Positions 44,376 to 52,382 of a DNA stretch of 64,000 nt are shown one piece after another (the first letter of the stretch is position 1; each line of letters begins with the position of its first letter). The notes beneath the pieces were generated by a model that saw only the letters and a program-made list of their open reading frames with translations, was not told the origin of the DNA and ran no database searches. Position numbers and translations under genes: made by a program. The stretch comes from DAIDKA01 sp963708865. GTDB lineage: Bacteria > Pseudomonadota > Gammaproteobacteria > Steroidobacterales > Steroidobacteraceae. The stretch covers positions 62,001 through 126,000 of the forward strand of contig CAVPUC010000008.1 of NCBI GenBank assembly GCA_963708865.1, written 5' to 3'.

Positions 44376-44386
44376 CTGCAACCGGT

Positions 44387-44410
44387 GGACGCGGCAGCAA
44401 TGCCGCGTCC
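44387..44410 (+). other. Perfect 10-bp hairpin with GCAA tetraloop
   Basis: GGACGCGGCA / TGCCGCGTCC enclose GCAA. There is no T run after it, so it is unlikely to be a simple terminator. It lies 11 bases after the stop of the Lys/Ala peptide and may protect the 3' end of a small transcript. Confidence 0.7.
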
Positions 44411-44436
44411 CCGGGTCGAAATGCAGATCGACTGTG

Positions 44437-44454
44437 TGCCCGCGAAAGCGGGCA
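44437..44454 (+). terminator. GAAA-tetraloop hairpin before rpiA, possible terminator
   Basis: TGCCCGC / GCGGGCA enclose a GAAA tetraloop, and ACTG and CAGT extend the pairing around a two-base bulge. Only three T follow (CGTTT), so termination may be weak. It sits between the small peptide gene and rpiA. Confidence 0.55.
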
Positions 44455-44500
44455 CAGTCGTTTCTGGAGTCCGGTAATCGAAACGGCAGCGAGCAAGCGA

Positions 44501-45160
44501 ATGATCACGAATGTACTGGAAAACAAGCGTCGCGCCGCACGGGCCGCGCTTCCGTGGCTGGCGCGCCATGAGGTCGTCGGCATCGGTACCGGCACTACCG
44601 TCGATCACTTCATCGAGCTGCTCGCGATGGAGCGCGGTGCGCTCAAGGCCGTGGTGTCGAGCTCCAACCAGTCCACCCGGCGCCTCGAGGCGGCCGGCAT
44701 TGCGGTGGTGGACCTCAATGAAGTGGGCGAGCTGCCGGTCTATATCGATGGGGCCGATGAGGCCAATGGGGCCCGCCAGCTCATCAAGGGCGGTGGTGGC
44801 GCGCTCACCCGCGAGAAGATCGTCGCCGAGTGCTCCAAGGTATTCGTCTGCATCGCCGATGCCAGCAAGCTGGTATCCACCCTGGGAGCCTTCCCGCTAC
44901 CCATCGAAGTCATACCGATGGCGCGCGCCCTGGTGACCCGCAGGCTCACCGCCATCGGCGGCCGCCCGGTGCTGCGTGCCGGGGTCACCACCGACAACGG
45001 CAATCACATCCTCGATATTCATGGCCTGAGCATCACCGACCCGGTAGCGCTTGAGGCCGCGTTGAACCAGATTCCGGGCGTCGTAACGGTGGGGTTGTTT
45101 GCGCAACGGCCGGCGGATGTCCTGCTGATCGGCAGCGACGCGGGTGTGAAACAGCTCTAA
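44501..45160 (+). CDS. rpiA: Ribose-5-phosphate isomerase A
   Basis: A 219-residue RpiA, which interconverts ribose 5-phosphate and ribulose 5-phosphate in the pentose phosphate pathway. Typical segments are GIGTGTTVDHFIELL, VVSSSNQST, the catalytic-site IDGADEANGARQLIKGGGGALTREK (in pieces) and PVLRAGVTTDNGNHILD. Length is normal. It follows the small-peptide segment and precedes the PQQ dehydrogenase operon by 44 bases. Rpe, which acts on the same product, is encoded at 54 kb. Confidence 0.97.
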   Translation: MITNVLENKRRAARAALPWLARHEVVGIGTGTTVDHFIELLAMERGALKAVVSSSNQSTRRLEAAGIAVVDLNEVGELPVYIDGADEANGARQLIKGGGGALTREKIVAECSKVFVCIADASKLVSTLGAFPLPIEVIPMARALVTRRLTAIGGRPVLRAGVTTDNGNHILDIHGLSITDPVALEAALNQIPGVVTVGLFAQRPADVLLIGSDAGVKQL

Positions 45161-45204
45161 AGAGCGGTTTAATGGCGCCTGCTGACTCAACAGCAGGGGG
45201 ATCC

Positions 45205-47083
45205 ATGTCTCAGTCCACTTTTCTCGTGCGCGGCCTCGCCGCGTTGCTCGCCGGCGCGGTCGCAAGCGTTGTTTGCGCCCAGGAGGCCAGCCCCGGTGCG
45301 CAATGGCTCACTTACAACAACCATCTCGATGGCCAGCGCTTCTCGCCGCTCAAAGAGATCACCCCGGCCAATGCCAGCCAGCTCGGCGAGGTGTGCCGGG
45401 TGCAGATCGATGGACCGACCTCCATGCATTCGGACCTGATCGTGGTCGACGGTGTCATCTATACCGGCACCGGCCGCGAAACGGTCGCCCTCGATGCCAC
45501 CCGCTGCACCGTGCTGTGGCGCCACACCTATACGCCGGACGATGACCGCAGCTCGCCCTCGACCCGTGGTGTCGCCGTCATGGACGGGCGCGTGTACCGC
45601 GGCACCAGTGATGATCGTCTGATCGCATTGGATGCGGCAACCGGCAAACTGCTCTGGAAGACCGTCATCGGCACGCCCGCCCTTGGCGAATCCTCCGCAG
45701 CCGCCCCATTGGCGTGGGGCGGCGTCGTCTATATGGGTATCAGCGGCAGTGAGTCCGGCGCACGCGGCCGGGTAATGGCCTTTGATGCCCAGACGGGTCG
45801 GGAGCTGTGGCGCTTCAACACCGTGCCCCTGGGCAAGGAGGTCGGTGCCGAGACCTGGCTGCGACCCGGTACCGCCAAGACCGGGGGTGGCGGCGTGCTG
45901 GGGCGCGATGACGCTGGATGTCTCCGCCGGTGAGCTGTTCGTGCCGACGGGCAATCCGTGGCCCGACATCGACAAGGCGTATCGCCCGGGCGCCAACCTC
46001 TTTACCGACTCGATTGTCGTGCTGGATGCGCGCACCGGCGCACTCAAGTGGTGGCACCAGGGCACGCCGGAGGACTGGATGGACCTCGATATGGTCGCAC
46101 CGCCCGTGCTCTATCGGATCGACGGTGCGCGCGACTACCTCGTCTTCGGCGGCAAGGACGGGTATGTGACGGCGGTCGACCGCGACACACACCAGCAGGT
46201 GTTCCGCGTGCCGGTGACGACCATCGAGCGCATGCCGAAGATGCCCACCAAGGAGGGCCTGCGCATGTGTCCCGGGCTACGCCGGCGGGGTCGAATGGAA
46301 CGGCCCGGCTTTCGATCGCCTCAATCATTCACTGGTGACCGGGGCGGTGGACGCGTGCTTCATCGTCAAACTCGGCAAGGCGGCCTACACCCCGGGTGCC
46401 CTGAACTTCGGCGGCACCGTCGAGCCGGACGGGCCTACCACCGGCTGGATCACCTCCATCGACAGCGTTAGCGGTGAGGTGCGCTGGAGATTCCACGCCG
46501 ACAAGCCCGTGGTCGCCGGCATCACCCCGACCGCCGGTGGGGTGACCTTCGCCGGTGACCTCGGCGGTTTCCTGTATGTCTTCGACAGCAAGAGCGGTGC
46601 CGTCGTCCACAAGGTCCAGACCGGTGGCGCGCTGGCCGGAGGGCTCGTGACCTACGAGGCGGGCGGCCGCCAGTACGTGGCCTTCGCCGATGGCAACATC
46701 TCCCGCAACGCCTTCGGCGCGCTCGGCATGCCGAGTGTCGTGATCATGGCGCTCAACCCCAAGAGCTTGGCGGCGGCGGCAGGTCCGGCCGGGACCGCGG
46801 CATCGCCGGCGCCGCAGCGCCGGTGCCGGCGGGCGCACCCGATCCGGCAGCGGGACGCCGCCTCTACAGCCAGGTGTGCGTCACCTGCCATGGGCCGGAC
46901 GGTGCCATGGTCGCCGACCACAAGCTCAGCGCCGTGGTCGCCCGCCAGGGGCGGGCCGCGACCATCGCGTATATCAAGAACCCGAAACTGCCGATGCCGA
47001 AGCTTTATCCGGATCTGCTCACCGAGCAGAGCATCAACGACGTGACCGAGTATCTCTACCAGCAATGGGGGCATCATGACTGA
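45205..47083 (+). CDS. PQQ-dependent quinohemoprotein dehydrogenase, three frameshifts
   Basis: A periplasmic PQQ dehydrogenase with a C-terminal cytochrome c domain, read in four pieces. It starts at ATG 45205 after AGGGGG and has a signal peptide (cleavage after VVCAQ). Propeller-blade repeats such as GTGRETVALDATR, RVMAFDAQTGRELWRF and IVVLDARTGALKWWHQ are evident, and the heme site is CVTCH. Frame changes lie near 45898 (extra C; repair gives GGGGVWGAMTLD), near 46276 (extra G; repair gives GLRMCPGYAGGVEWN) and between 46780 and 46835. Such enzymes oxidise alcohols or polyols and pass electrons to the heme. The real gene is probably intact. It overlaps the next gene by eight bases. Confidence 0.82.
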
Positions 47084-47480
47084 CAGTAACGACGCGGCAT
47101 TCGCCGCAGGCATGCAGGTGCGCCGCGAAATGTTCGGACCCGGCGGGGCCGAGGAGCGCTATGCGCAGGCCACCGATTTCAACCGCCCACTGGAGGAGGT
47201 GGTCACCCGGTATTGCTTTGGTGAAACCTGGACCCGGCCGGGCCTGGACCGCAAGACACGCAGTCTCGTGACCCTCGCCGCCTTGACGGCGCTGTGCAGA
47301 CCGAACCAGATCAAGGCGCACGTGGCCGGGGCGCTCGCCAATGGCTGCAGCATCGAGGAGATCCGCGAAACGCTGCTGCACACCATGGTCTATGCCGGTG
47401 TGCCCTGCGGTGTGGAAGCCTTCAATGCCGCCGCCGAGGTGCTGGCGCGCCATGCGGCCGCCAGCCCGGGCAAACCATGA
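47076..47480 (+). CDS. Carboxymuconolactone decarboxylase family protein
   Basis: A 134-residue helical protein of the CMD/AhpD family. The core reads LDRKTRSLVTLAALTALCRPNQIKAHV with GALANGCSIEEIRETLLHTMVYAGVP, as in PcaC. It lacks the CXXC of AhpD, so a lactone decarboxylase or unknown role is more likely than peroxidase support. It overlaps the PQQ gene by eight bases and the next gene by four (ATGA), so it belongs to the same operon. Confidence 0.88.
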   Translation: MTDSNDAAFAAGMQVRREMFGPGGAEERYAQATDFNRPLEEVVTRYCFGETWTRPGLDRKTRSLVTLAALTALCRPNQIKAHVAGALANGCSIEEIRETLLHTMVYAGVPCGVEAFNAAAEVLARHAAASPGKP

Positions 47481-48342
47481 ACGTCGCCGTCGTGGGGGTC
47501 GGCAACATGGGCGCGCCGATGGCCGCCTGCATGGCCCGAGCGGGTCACGGCGTCATGGTTTTCGACAGCTCACCCGAACGGGCCCTCAAGGTGGCCGCCG
47601 AGGTCATGGCTGCCGCGCCGCAGCGAAACTCGAGGAGCTGTCGGGCGCGGATTTCGTCGTGACCATGCTGCCCACCGGCCAGGTGGTGAGCGATCTTTAT
47701 CTGCGCGACGGCCTGGCCGGATATCTGCGCCGCGGCACCATCGCCATCGACATGAGTTCGGCGGATCCGACCGGCACCCGCGCGCTCGGCGTGGCCCTGG
47801 GCGCCCATGGCATCGTGCTGATCGATGCGCCGGTCTCCGGCGGGGTACCGCGCGCGGCGCTCGGGACGCTCGCCATCATGATCGGCGGCGATGACCGCGA
47901 GGCGATTGAACGCGCCAGACCGCTGTTGCGCAGCATGGGGGATCGGTTGTTCGATACCGGTGGCTTGGGGACCGGACACGCCATGAAGGCCTTGAACAAC
48001 TTCGTCGCCGCCGCCGGCTACGCCGCCTGTGCCGAAGCCTTGATTGCGGGCGAGCGCTTCGGTCTTGATCCCACCCGGATGGTGGAGATCCTCAACGTCT
48101 CCACCGGCCGCAACTTTCACACCGATGTGGTACTGCGCGAGCACGTCATCGGCGGCAAGTTCGCCACCGGGTTCACCCTGGGCCTTTTGGCGAAGGATGT
48201 GAAGATCGCGGCGGATCTGACCCGCGATCTGAATGTCGACGCACCGCTGGTGCGCCTGGTCAGCGCACGCTTTGACCAGGCGCGCGATGCCTTGGGCTAC
48301 GCCAGCGACAACAGCGAGGCGATCAAGGCCTGGAAGGGCTGA
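47477..48342 (+). CDS. 3-hydroxyisobutyrate dehydrogenase-family oxidoreductase, one frameshift
   Basis: A beta-hydroxyacid dehydrogenase, NAD(P)-dependent. The N-terminal Rossmann motif is VGVGNMGAPMA, then DAPVSGGVPRAALGTLAIMIGG contains the substrate-binding motif, and the catalytic Lys is in GTGHAMKALNNF. The frame breaks near 47612 between ALKVAAEVMA and AKLEELSGADFVV; one indel joins them. The joined length of about 288 residues is normal. With the PQQ dehydrogenase and the CMD protein this suggests stepwise oxidation of an alcohol or an aromatic-derived acid; that pathway is inference. Confidence 0.85.
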
Positions 48343-48351
48343 GGCGCGCGC

Positions 48352-48636
48352 GTGAAGAAACGTCCCGAGGAGCAGGCGCGCGACATCGATGCCCGGTACG
48401 GCCTGGAACCGGTATTCGAGCCCGGCGCCGCGCAGGCCGGTGCACCGGGCGGCGGGGAGTTTCACCAGGTCCACTGCCCTTATTGCGGCGAGCCTTTCGA
48501 GACCCTCATTGATCTGAGCGCCGGCTCCGCGAGTTACGTCGAGGACTGCCAGGTGTGCTGTCAGCCCATTGAGTTCACCGTGCAGGTCGACCCTGCGGGG
48601 GCACTTGAGTCACTGGTGGTCGGCAGGAGTGACTAG
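48352..48636 (+). CDS. CPXCG motif-containing cysteine-rich protein
   Basis: A 94-residue protein starting at GTG 48352. It contains VHCPYCGEPFETLIDLSAGS and VEDCQVCCQPIEFTV, the zinc-ribbon pattern of the CPXCG family. Function is unknown. It lies nine bases after the dehydrogenase on the same strand. Confidence 0.88.
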   Translation: MKKRPEEQARDIDARYGLEPVFEPGAAQAGAPGGGEFHQVHCPYCGEPFETLIDLSAGSASYVEDCQVCCQPIEFTVQVDPAGALESLVVGRSD

Positions 48637-48668
48637 CGTACGCTCCGAAAACGACGCAGGGGTTCCCC

Positions 48669-48873
48669 ATGGGTAGCACGATGACGGCGGCGCTGCGCAT
48701 CCTGTCAGCTGCGGTCGCGGTGCTCGCTGAGGCAAGCGCAGCGGTTGCGGACGCAGCCGAGGCGCTGCCGCGACGCACCGCCGGAGCGGGTGGCGAGGTT
48801 CCTCAAGCACAGCATCGGGCCCCGCTTCTGCCAGATCAGGGAGGGTGCCCGCTCAGCCGATCGGCCCAGCTGA
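48669..48873 (+). other. Possible small exported protein, uncertain and frameshifted
   Basis: ATG 48669 opens a signal-like sequence (MTAALRILSAAVAVLAEASA) that could lead into APPERVARFLKHSIG in a second frame and stop at 48873. The join needs a frameshift near 48780, and the end overlaps the converging esterase. It may be chance; nothing else is visible in the 199 bases between the CPXCG gene and the esterase. Confidence 0.2.
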
Positions 48874-50386
48874 TGAAGTACTTCACATTCGGCGCATCGG
48901 TATGGCCGCCATCGTGCTGACGCCAGGCGAGGGGTCCCTCCAGCAAACCGGTCCCGACCGGCGGCAATTGCGCGTGCTGGTAATCATCGCCGACGCCCAG
49001 ATCCTTGGCGCCCAGTAACCGGTACACCTTGCCGGCCTGCACCGTCGCCATGTAACCGCCGCGCTGATCCATCCACGGCGGATCACCCCCCTGCCCCTGC
49101 GGCAACCCGTAGCTGACGAATACCATGCGCGGCGCACACAGGGCGATCAGCTCGCCCGCATCGATGGGAATGTCATCCGGGGTCTTCGCGCCGAAGGTCG
49201 CCTCGCTGGCGCCGTACTTGAGGAAGTTGCCGGCCATCCAGTGATACGCATCGAACGCCGTTTGATTTTCAACGGTCTCACCGAAGTTCCTGCGATGCGG
49301 CTTGGTGCCGCTCTCTCCCGATGAGGCCACCAGTGCCATCGCGAAGCGAGTGTCAAAGGCCATCGTGACCAGGGCGGCCTTGCCGTAGCGCGAGACGCCA
49401 TCGATGCCGACATGGTAACGGTCAAGATCGGCATCGGTCTCAATGTAGTCCAGGGCGCGACTGGCACCCCAGGCCCAGGCGCGCAGCACCCCCCAGTCGT
49501 CGGGCTTGCGCCAATGTCCCCGGTTGGACAGGCCGATCACCCCGCGCGTCAGCCCCGCGCCGCTGTCCGGCTGAATGCTGTTGGGCTCGATCAGCGCGAC
49601 GGCCCAGCCGTCGGCAATGAGCTGTTGCAGCGGCGGCGGATTGCCGTCAACGTCGAGCGCCGGCGGCGCCGGCCGCGGTGCGCTGAGCGGCTGCCACGCC
49701 GGGTGGGCTTGGAAGACGGCCTGCAGTGAGGGATCGATCTGCTGCATCTGCGCCTTCCACAGCTCATTGAGGTGCGCAAGGTCGGCCGCAGACGGCGGAC
49801 TCGGTGCCGGAAAGGTCAGCGCACCGAACTGAAAGATGATGAGCACGGGCATCGGCAGCTTCGCGCGCGCCGGCTTCACCAGCATCATCTGAATGTCGAC
49901 GTTGATATCGGGGTCGGCGGAATTATCGACATGCCCGACGAGCCTTGTGGCGGTGATCGGGGTAAAGCCCAGCGACTCGTGATCGACCATCTGCACGGCC
50001 CAGCTCACCTTGGGCGCCGTCGCCGGGATGCGCCCGAAAATCTCGCGCTCGAACAATTCGAGCAGTTCCGGGCGGCGCTTGGCCGTCCAGTCATTCGCCG
50101 TCCTGACCCTGCTGCCATCGGCAAAGGTCAGCGGATCCGGATAAACCGGATAGGGATTGGCCTTCGCTTCATCGTAGTTGACCGGGTTCAGCGCCGCGTT
50201 CGGATCGTTGACGCGGCCAGGGCGCAGCTTCTTGATGCCCAGCTGATCCATCATCTGCTGATGATCCTGCTCGGCCGTCGGCGCACTGCTGGTCGGCGTT
50301 TGCGCTGGCGCATTCAGCGCGCCGCCGAGCAGCGCCAGGACAGCGATCAACCCGGATGGGTGCGATCGCCAATACTTGATATACAT
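48836..50386 (-). CDS. Exported alpha/beta-hydrolase of the glucuronoyl-esterase (CE15) type
   Basis: A 516-residue exported protein. I choose ATG 50386; a TTG at 50404 is the only longer start. The signal peptide ends after LNAPAQ. The nucleophile motif GVSRYGKAAL (near residue 335) matches the GxSRxGK elbow of CE15 glucuronoyl esterases, which cut lignin-carbohydrate ester bonds, and HDGGHTDAP near the end can supply the catalytic His. ALIEPNSIQPD and GRIPATAPKVSW are in keeping with the family. The mature size of about 490 residues is normal for bacterial members. True substrate is not proven by sequence; it may be another carbohydrate acyl esterase. Confidence 0.82.
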   Translation of the reverse strand: MYIKYWRSHPSGLIAVLALLGGALNAPAQTPTSSAPTAEQDHQQMMDQLGIKKLRPGRVNDPNAALNPVNYDEAKANPYPVYPDPLTFADGSRVRTANDWTAKRRPELLELFEREIFGRIPATAPKVSWAVQMVDHESLGFTPITATRLVGHVDNSADPDINVDIQMMLVKPARAKLPMPVLIIFQFGALTFPAPSPPSAADLAHLNELWKAQMQQIDPSLQAVFQAHPAWQPLSAPRPAPPALDVDGNPPPLQQLIADGWAVALIEPNSIQPDSGAGLTRGVIGLSNRGHWRKPDDWGVLRAWAWGASRALDYIETDADLDRYHVGIDGVSRYGKAALVTMAFDTRFAMALVASSGESGTKPHRRNFGETVENQTAFDAYHWMAGNFLKYGASEATFGAKTPDDIPIDAGELIALCAPRMVFVSYGLPQGQGGDPPWMDQRGGYMATVQAGKVYRLLGAKDLGVGDDYQHAQLPPVGTGLLEGPLAWRQHDGGHTDAPNVKYFISWADRLSGHPP

Positions 50387-50542
50387 AGATCGTTGGAGCT
50401 CCAATGGACACTGGTTGCTGCTGTGCGGTTGCGACCGCGCAGCTCAATTAGAATCGCAAGTGAGTCGCCCGGCAATGCATGGTCACAACATTGTCCTCGG
50501 CAGCAATTCCGCATTGCCGTCGCTCGCCTTCGAGATTTTCCT

Positions 50543-50635
50543 ATGACCATGAATCGCCCTTTCTTTCATCCCATCGAGGACGATGGGACGGAGCAGCTGC
50601 TGTTCGTGGGACTGCTGATGAACCCCGTGGAATGA
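50543..50635 (+). CDS. Possible 30-residue peptide upstream of the NTF2-like gene
   Basis: ATG 50543 opens a 30-residue frame beginning MTMNRPFFHPIEDD and ending LLMNPVE, 14 bases before the next gene. There is no clear ribosome site. It may be a leader peptide or chance. No family is recognised. Confidence 0.25.
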   Translation: MTMNRPFFHPIEDDGTEQLLFVGLLMNPVE

Positions 50636-50649
50636 TTGGAGCAACCGCA

Positions 50650-51108
50650 ATGCTACACAGATCGGATCTGGTTTCGGCGCTGCTATGTACCGCGCTCGCG
50701 ATGATGGGGCTGCCAGCGCAGGCCCAATCCATGGTCTCGGCCAAGGAGCAGGTGATCGCAACCGAGCGCGCCTTCGCGAAAACGATGGCGCAGCGGGACC
50801 AGCCGGGATTTGCCAAATTCATCTCCGCGCAGGCCGTGTTCTTCTCCGGCGAGCAACCGACGCGCGGCAAAGCGAAGGTCATCGAACGCTGGTCGAACTA
50901 CTTCAAGGACCCCAAGGCGCCCTTTTCGTGGGAACCCGCAACGGTCGAGGTGCTTGAATCGGGAAACCTGGCGTTGAGTTCCGGACCGGTGCTGGACCCC
51001 GCCGGCAAACTCATCGGCACCTTCACCTCGATATGGCGACTCGAGGCCCCGAATACCTGGCGCATCGTCTTCGACAAGGGCAACGATGCGTGCAGTCCGT
51101 CGGCGTAA
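50650..51108 (+). CDS. Exported SnoaL/DUF4440-like (NTF2-fold) protein
   Basis: A 152-residue protein with a signal peptide (cleavage after GLPAQAQS). The mature part has the cone-shaped NTF2-like pattern: KEQVIATERAFAKTMAQRD, FAKFISAQAVFFSGEQ, and the last strand TWRIVFDKGND. DUF4440-type members usually have no known activity. An in-frame extension upstream lacks a start with ribosome site, so I use ATG 50650. A terminator follows. Confidence 0.85.
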   Translation: MLHRSDLVSALLCTALAMMGLPAQAQSMVSAKEQVIATERAFAKTMAQRDQPGFAKFISAQAVFFSGEQPTRGKAKVIERWSNYFKDPKAPFSWEPATVEVLESGNLALSSGPVLDPAGKLIGTFTSIWRLEAPNTWRIVFDKGNDACSPSA

Positions 51109-51124
51109 TGCCCGCCAAAGCAAA

Positions 51125-51146
51125 AGGCCCGCCTTGCGGCGGGCCT
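51125..51146 (+). terminator. Rho-independent hairpin after the NTF2-like gene
   Basis: AGGCCCGCC / GGCGGGCCT form a nine-base stem around TTGC, 17 bases after the stop. AAAA precedes the stem, so on the opposite strand it would also terminate transcripts from the tRNA-Gln gene with a following T run. Confidence 0.8.
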
Positions 51147-51154
51147 GTCGTGTT

Positions 51155-51228
51155 TGGCTGGGGGACTAGGATTCGAACCTAGGTAAACGGAGTCAGAGTC
51201 CGTTGTCCTACCACTAGACGATCCCCCA
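51155..51228 (-). tRNA. tRNA-Gln (anticodon CTG)
   Basis: A 74-base cloverleaf with encoded CCA (complement of 51155-51157). The acceptor stem is TGGGGGA / TCCCCCA, the T loop reads GGTTCGAATCC, and the anticodon loop CTCTGAC carries CTG (complement of 51194-51196). It lies between rpsI and the NTF2-like gene on the rpsI strand. Confidence 0.97.
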
Positions 51229-51254
51229 ACAGGAACCTCTTGCGGCCGCCAGTG

Positions 51255-51647
51255 TTAACGCTTGGAGTACTGCGTACCGCGGCGGGCCTTGCGGTGGCCG
51301 ACCTTCTTACGCTCGACCTCGCGCGCATCGCGGGTCACGAACCCCGCCACGCGCAGCGGCTTGCGCAGGCTCTCATCGTACTGGATGAGGGCGCGGGTAA
51401 TGCCGTGACGGATGGCGCCGGCCTGGCCGGTGATGCCGCCGCCGGCCACGTGCACCGTGAAGTCGAAGCGGTTGAGCAGGTCAGTGGTCTCCAGCGGCTG
51501 GCGCACGATCATGCGACCGGTGACGCGACCAAAAAACTCGTCCAGCCCGCGGCCGTTGACGGTGATCGTGCCGGTGCCGGGGGTCATGTAGACCCGGGCG
51601 GTGGCGGACTTGCGGCGGCCGGTGCCGTAATTGGTGCTGATGGCCAT
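51255..51647 (-). CDS. rpsI: 30S ribosomal protein S9
   Basis: A 130-residue S9, with the conserved YGTGRRKSATARVY start, the central VHVAGGGITGQAGAIRHGI, and the C-terminal KARRGTQYSKR tail, which contacts tRNA in the P site. It follows rplM by five bases, as in most bacteria, so they form the usual rplM-rpsI operon. Confidence 0.98.
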   Translation of the reverse strand: MAISTNYGTGRRKSATARVYMTPGTGTITVNGRGLDEFFGRVTGRMIVRQPLETTDLLNRFDFTVHVAGGGITGQAGAIRHGITRALIQYDESLRKPLRVAGFVTRDAREVERKKVGHRKARRGTQYSKR

Positions 51648-51652
51648 GAGTA

Positions 51653-52099
51653 TTAAGCTTCCTGAATCTCGAGAGGTTTCGGCTGCTGTGCGCTATGCGG
51701 GTGCTGGCCCCCCGCGAACACATGCAGCTTCTTGTACATACGACGGCCCAGCGGGTTCTTAGGCAGCATACCCTTCACGGCGAACTCGATCGCGCGTTCC
51801 GGGTGCTCCTGCAGCAACTTGTCGAGCGCGATGGACTTGATACCACCGATGGCGCCGGTGTGATGGTAGTAGATCTTGTCGGTGAGCTTGCGACCGGTCA
51901 CCCGGACCTTCTCGGCATTGATCACGACGATATGGTCACCCATATCCACGTGGGGAGAGTAATCCGCTTTGTGCTTGCCCTTCAGACGATGCGCAATCTG
52001 GGACGAAAGGCGGCCCAGGGTCTTGCCGCTGGCATCCACCACAAACCAGTCGCCACGGACCTGGCCGGACTTGGCGAAAACTGTTGATGTTGTGAGCAT
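51653..52099 (-). CDS. rplM: 50S ribosomal protein L13
   Basis: A 148-residue L13 starting at ATG 52099, with AGAGAA before it; an upstream reading to 52171 has no homologous character. Conserved segments include DWFVVDASGKTLGRLSSQIA, HVDMGDHIVVINAEKV, KIYYHHTGAIGG and AVKGMLPKNPLGRRMYKKL. First gene of the rplM-rpsI operon. Confidence 0.98.
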   Translation of the reverse strand: MLTTSTVFAKSGQVRGDWFVVDASGKTLGRLSSQIAHRLKGKHKADYSPHVDMGDHIVVINAEKVRVTGRKLTDKIYYHHTGAIGGIKSIALDKLLQEHPERAIEFAVKGMLPKNPLGRRMYKKLHVFAGGQHPHSAQQPKPLEIQEA

Positions 52100-52147
52100 T
52101 TCTCTAACTCCGGCGGGGCGTTTGGACCGTGCCAAAAAAGGCCGGCA

Positions 52148-52176
52148 AGTGTACTCAAGCAAGCCTGGCAATGCAA
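52148..52176 (-). promoter_or_regulatory. Promoter of rplM-rpsI
   Basis: On the minus strand TTGCAT (52176-52171) and TACACT (52153-52148) are separated by 17 bases. Transcription would start about 40 bases upstream of the rplM ATG. It contains a T6 run in the leader (52130s) that could matter for control but cannot be interpreted. Confidence 0.65.
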
Positions 52177-52342
52177 AGCAGCTGGCGCACCTGTCGAGCG
52201 ATCGCGGTGGCGACCCCTATAGAAGAGGGAGCGAGCCCTCAATCGGTGGCACACCGGCGCGTATTGGTGCAGCGCACATCTACCTGGACCCTAAGCGTGG
52301 CTGATGCGATCGCGCTTCTGACGGCATTATGACCCGTACGGC

Positions 52343-52351
52343 TGTTATAGT
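52343..52351 (+). promoter_or_regulatory. Extended -10 promoter upstream of coq7
   Basis: TGTTATAGT contains the -10 element TATAGT with an upstream TG, the extended -10 form. The start would be near 52358, giving a leader of about 25 bases before ATG 52383. No good -35 is seen. Confidence 0.4.
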
Positions 52352-52382
52352 GCGGGGATGCTTACAGGGTTGCGGCCTCCCG

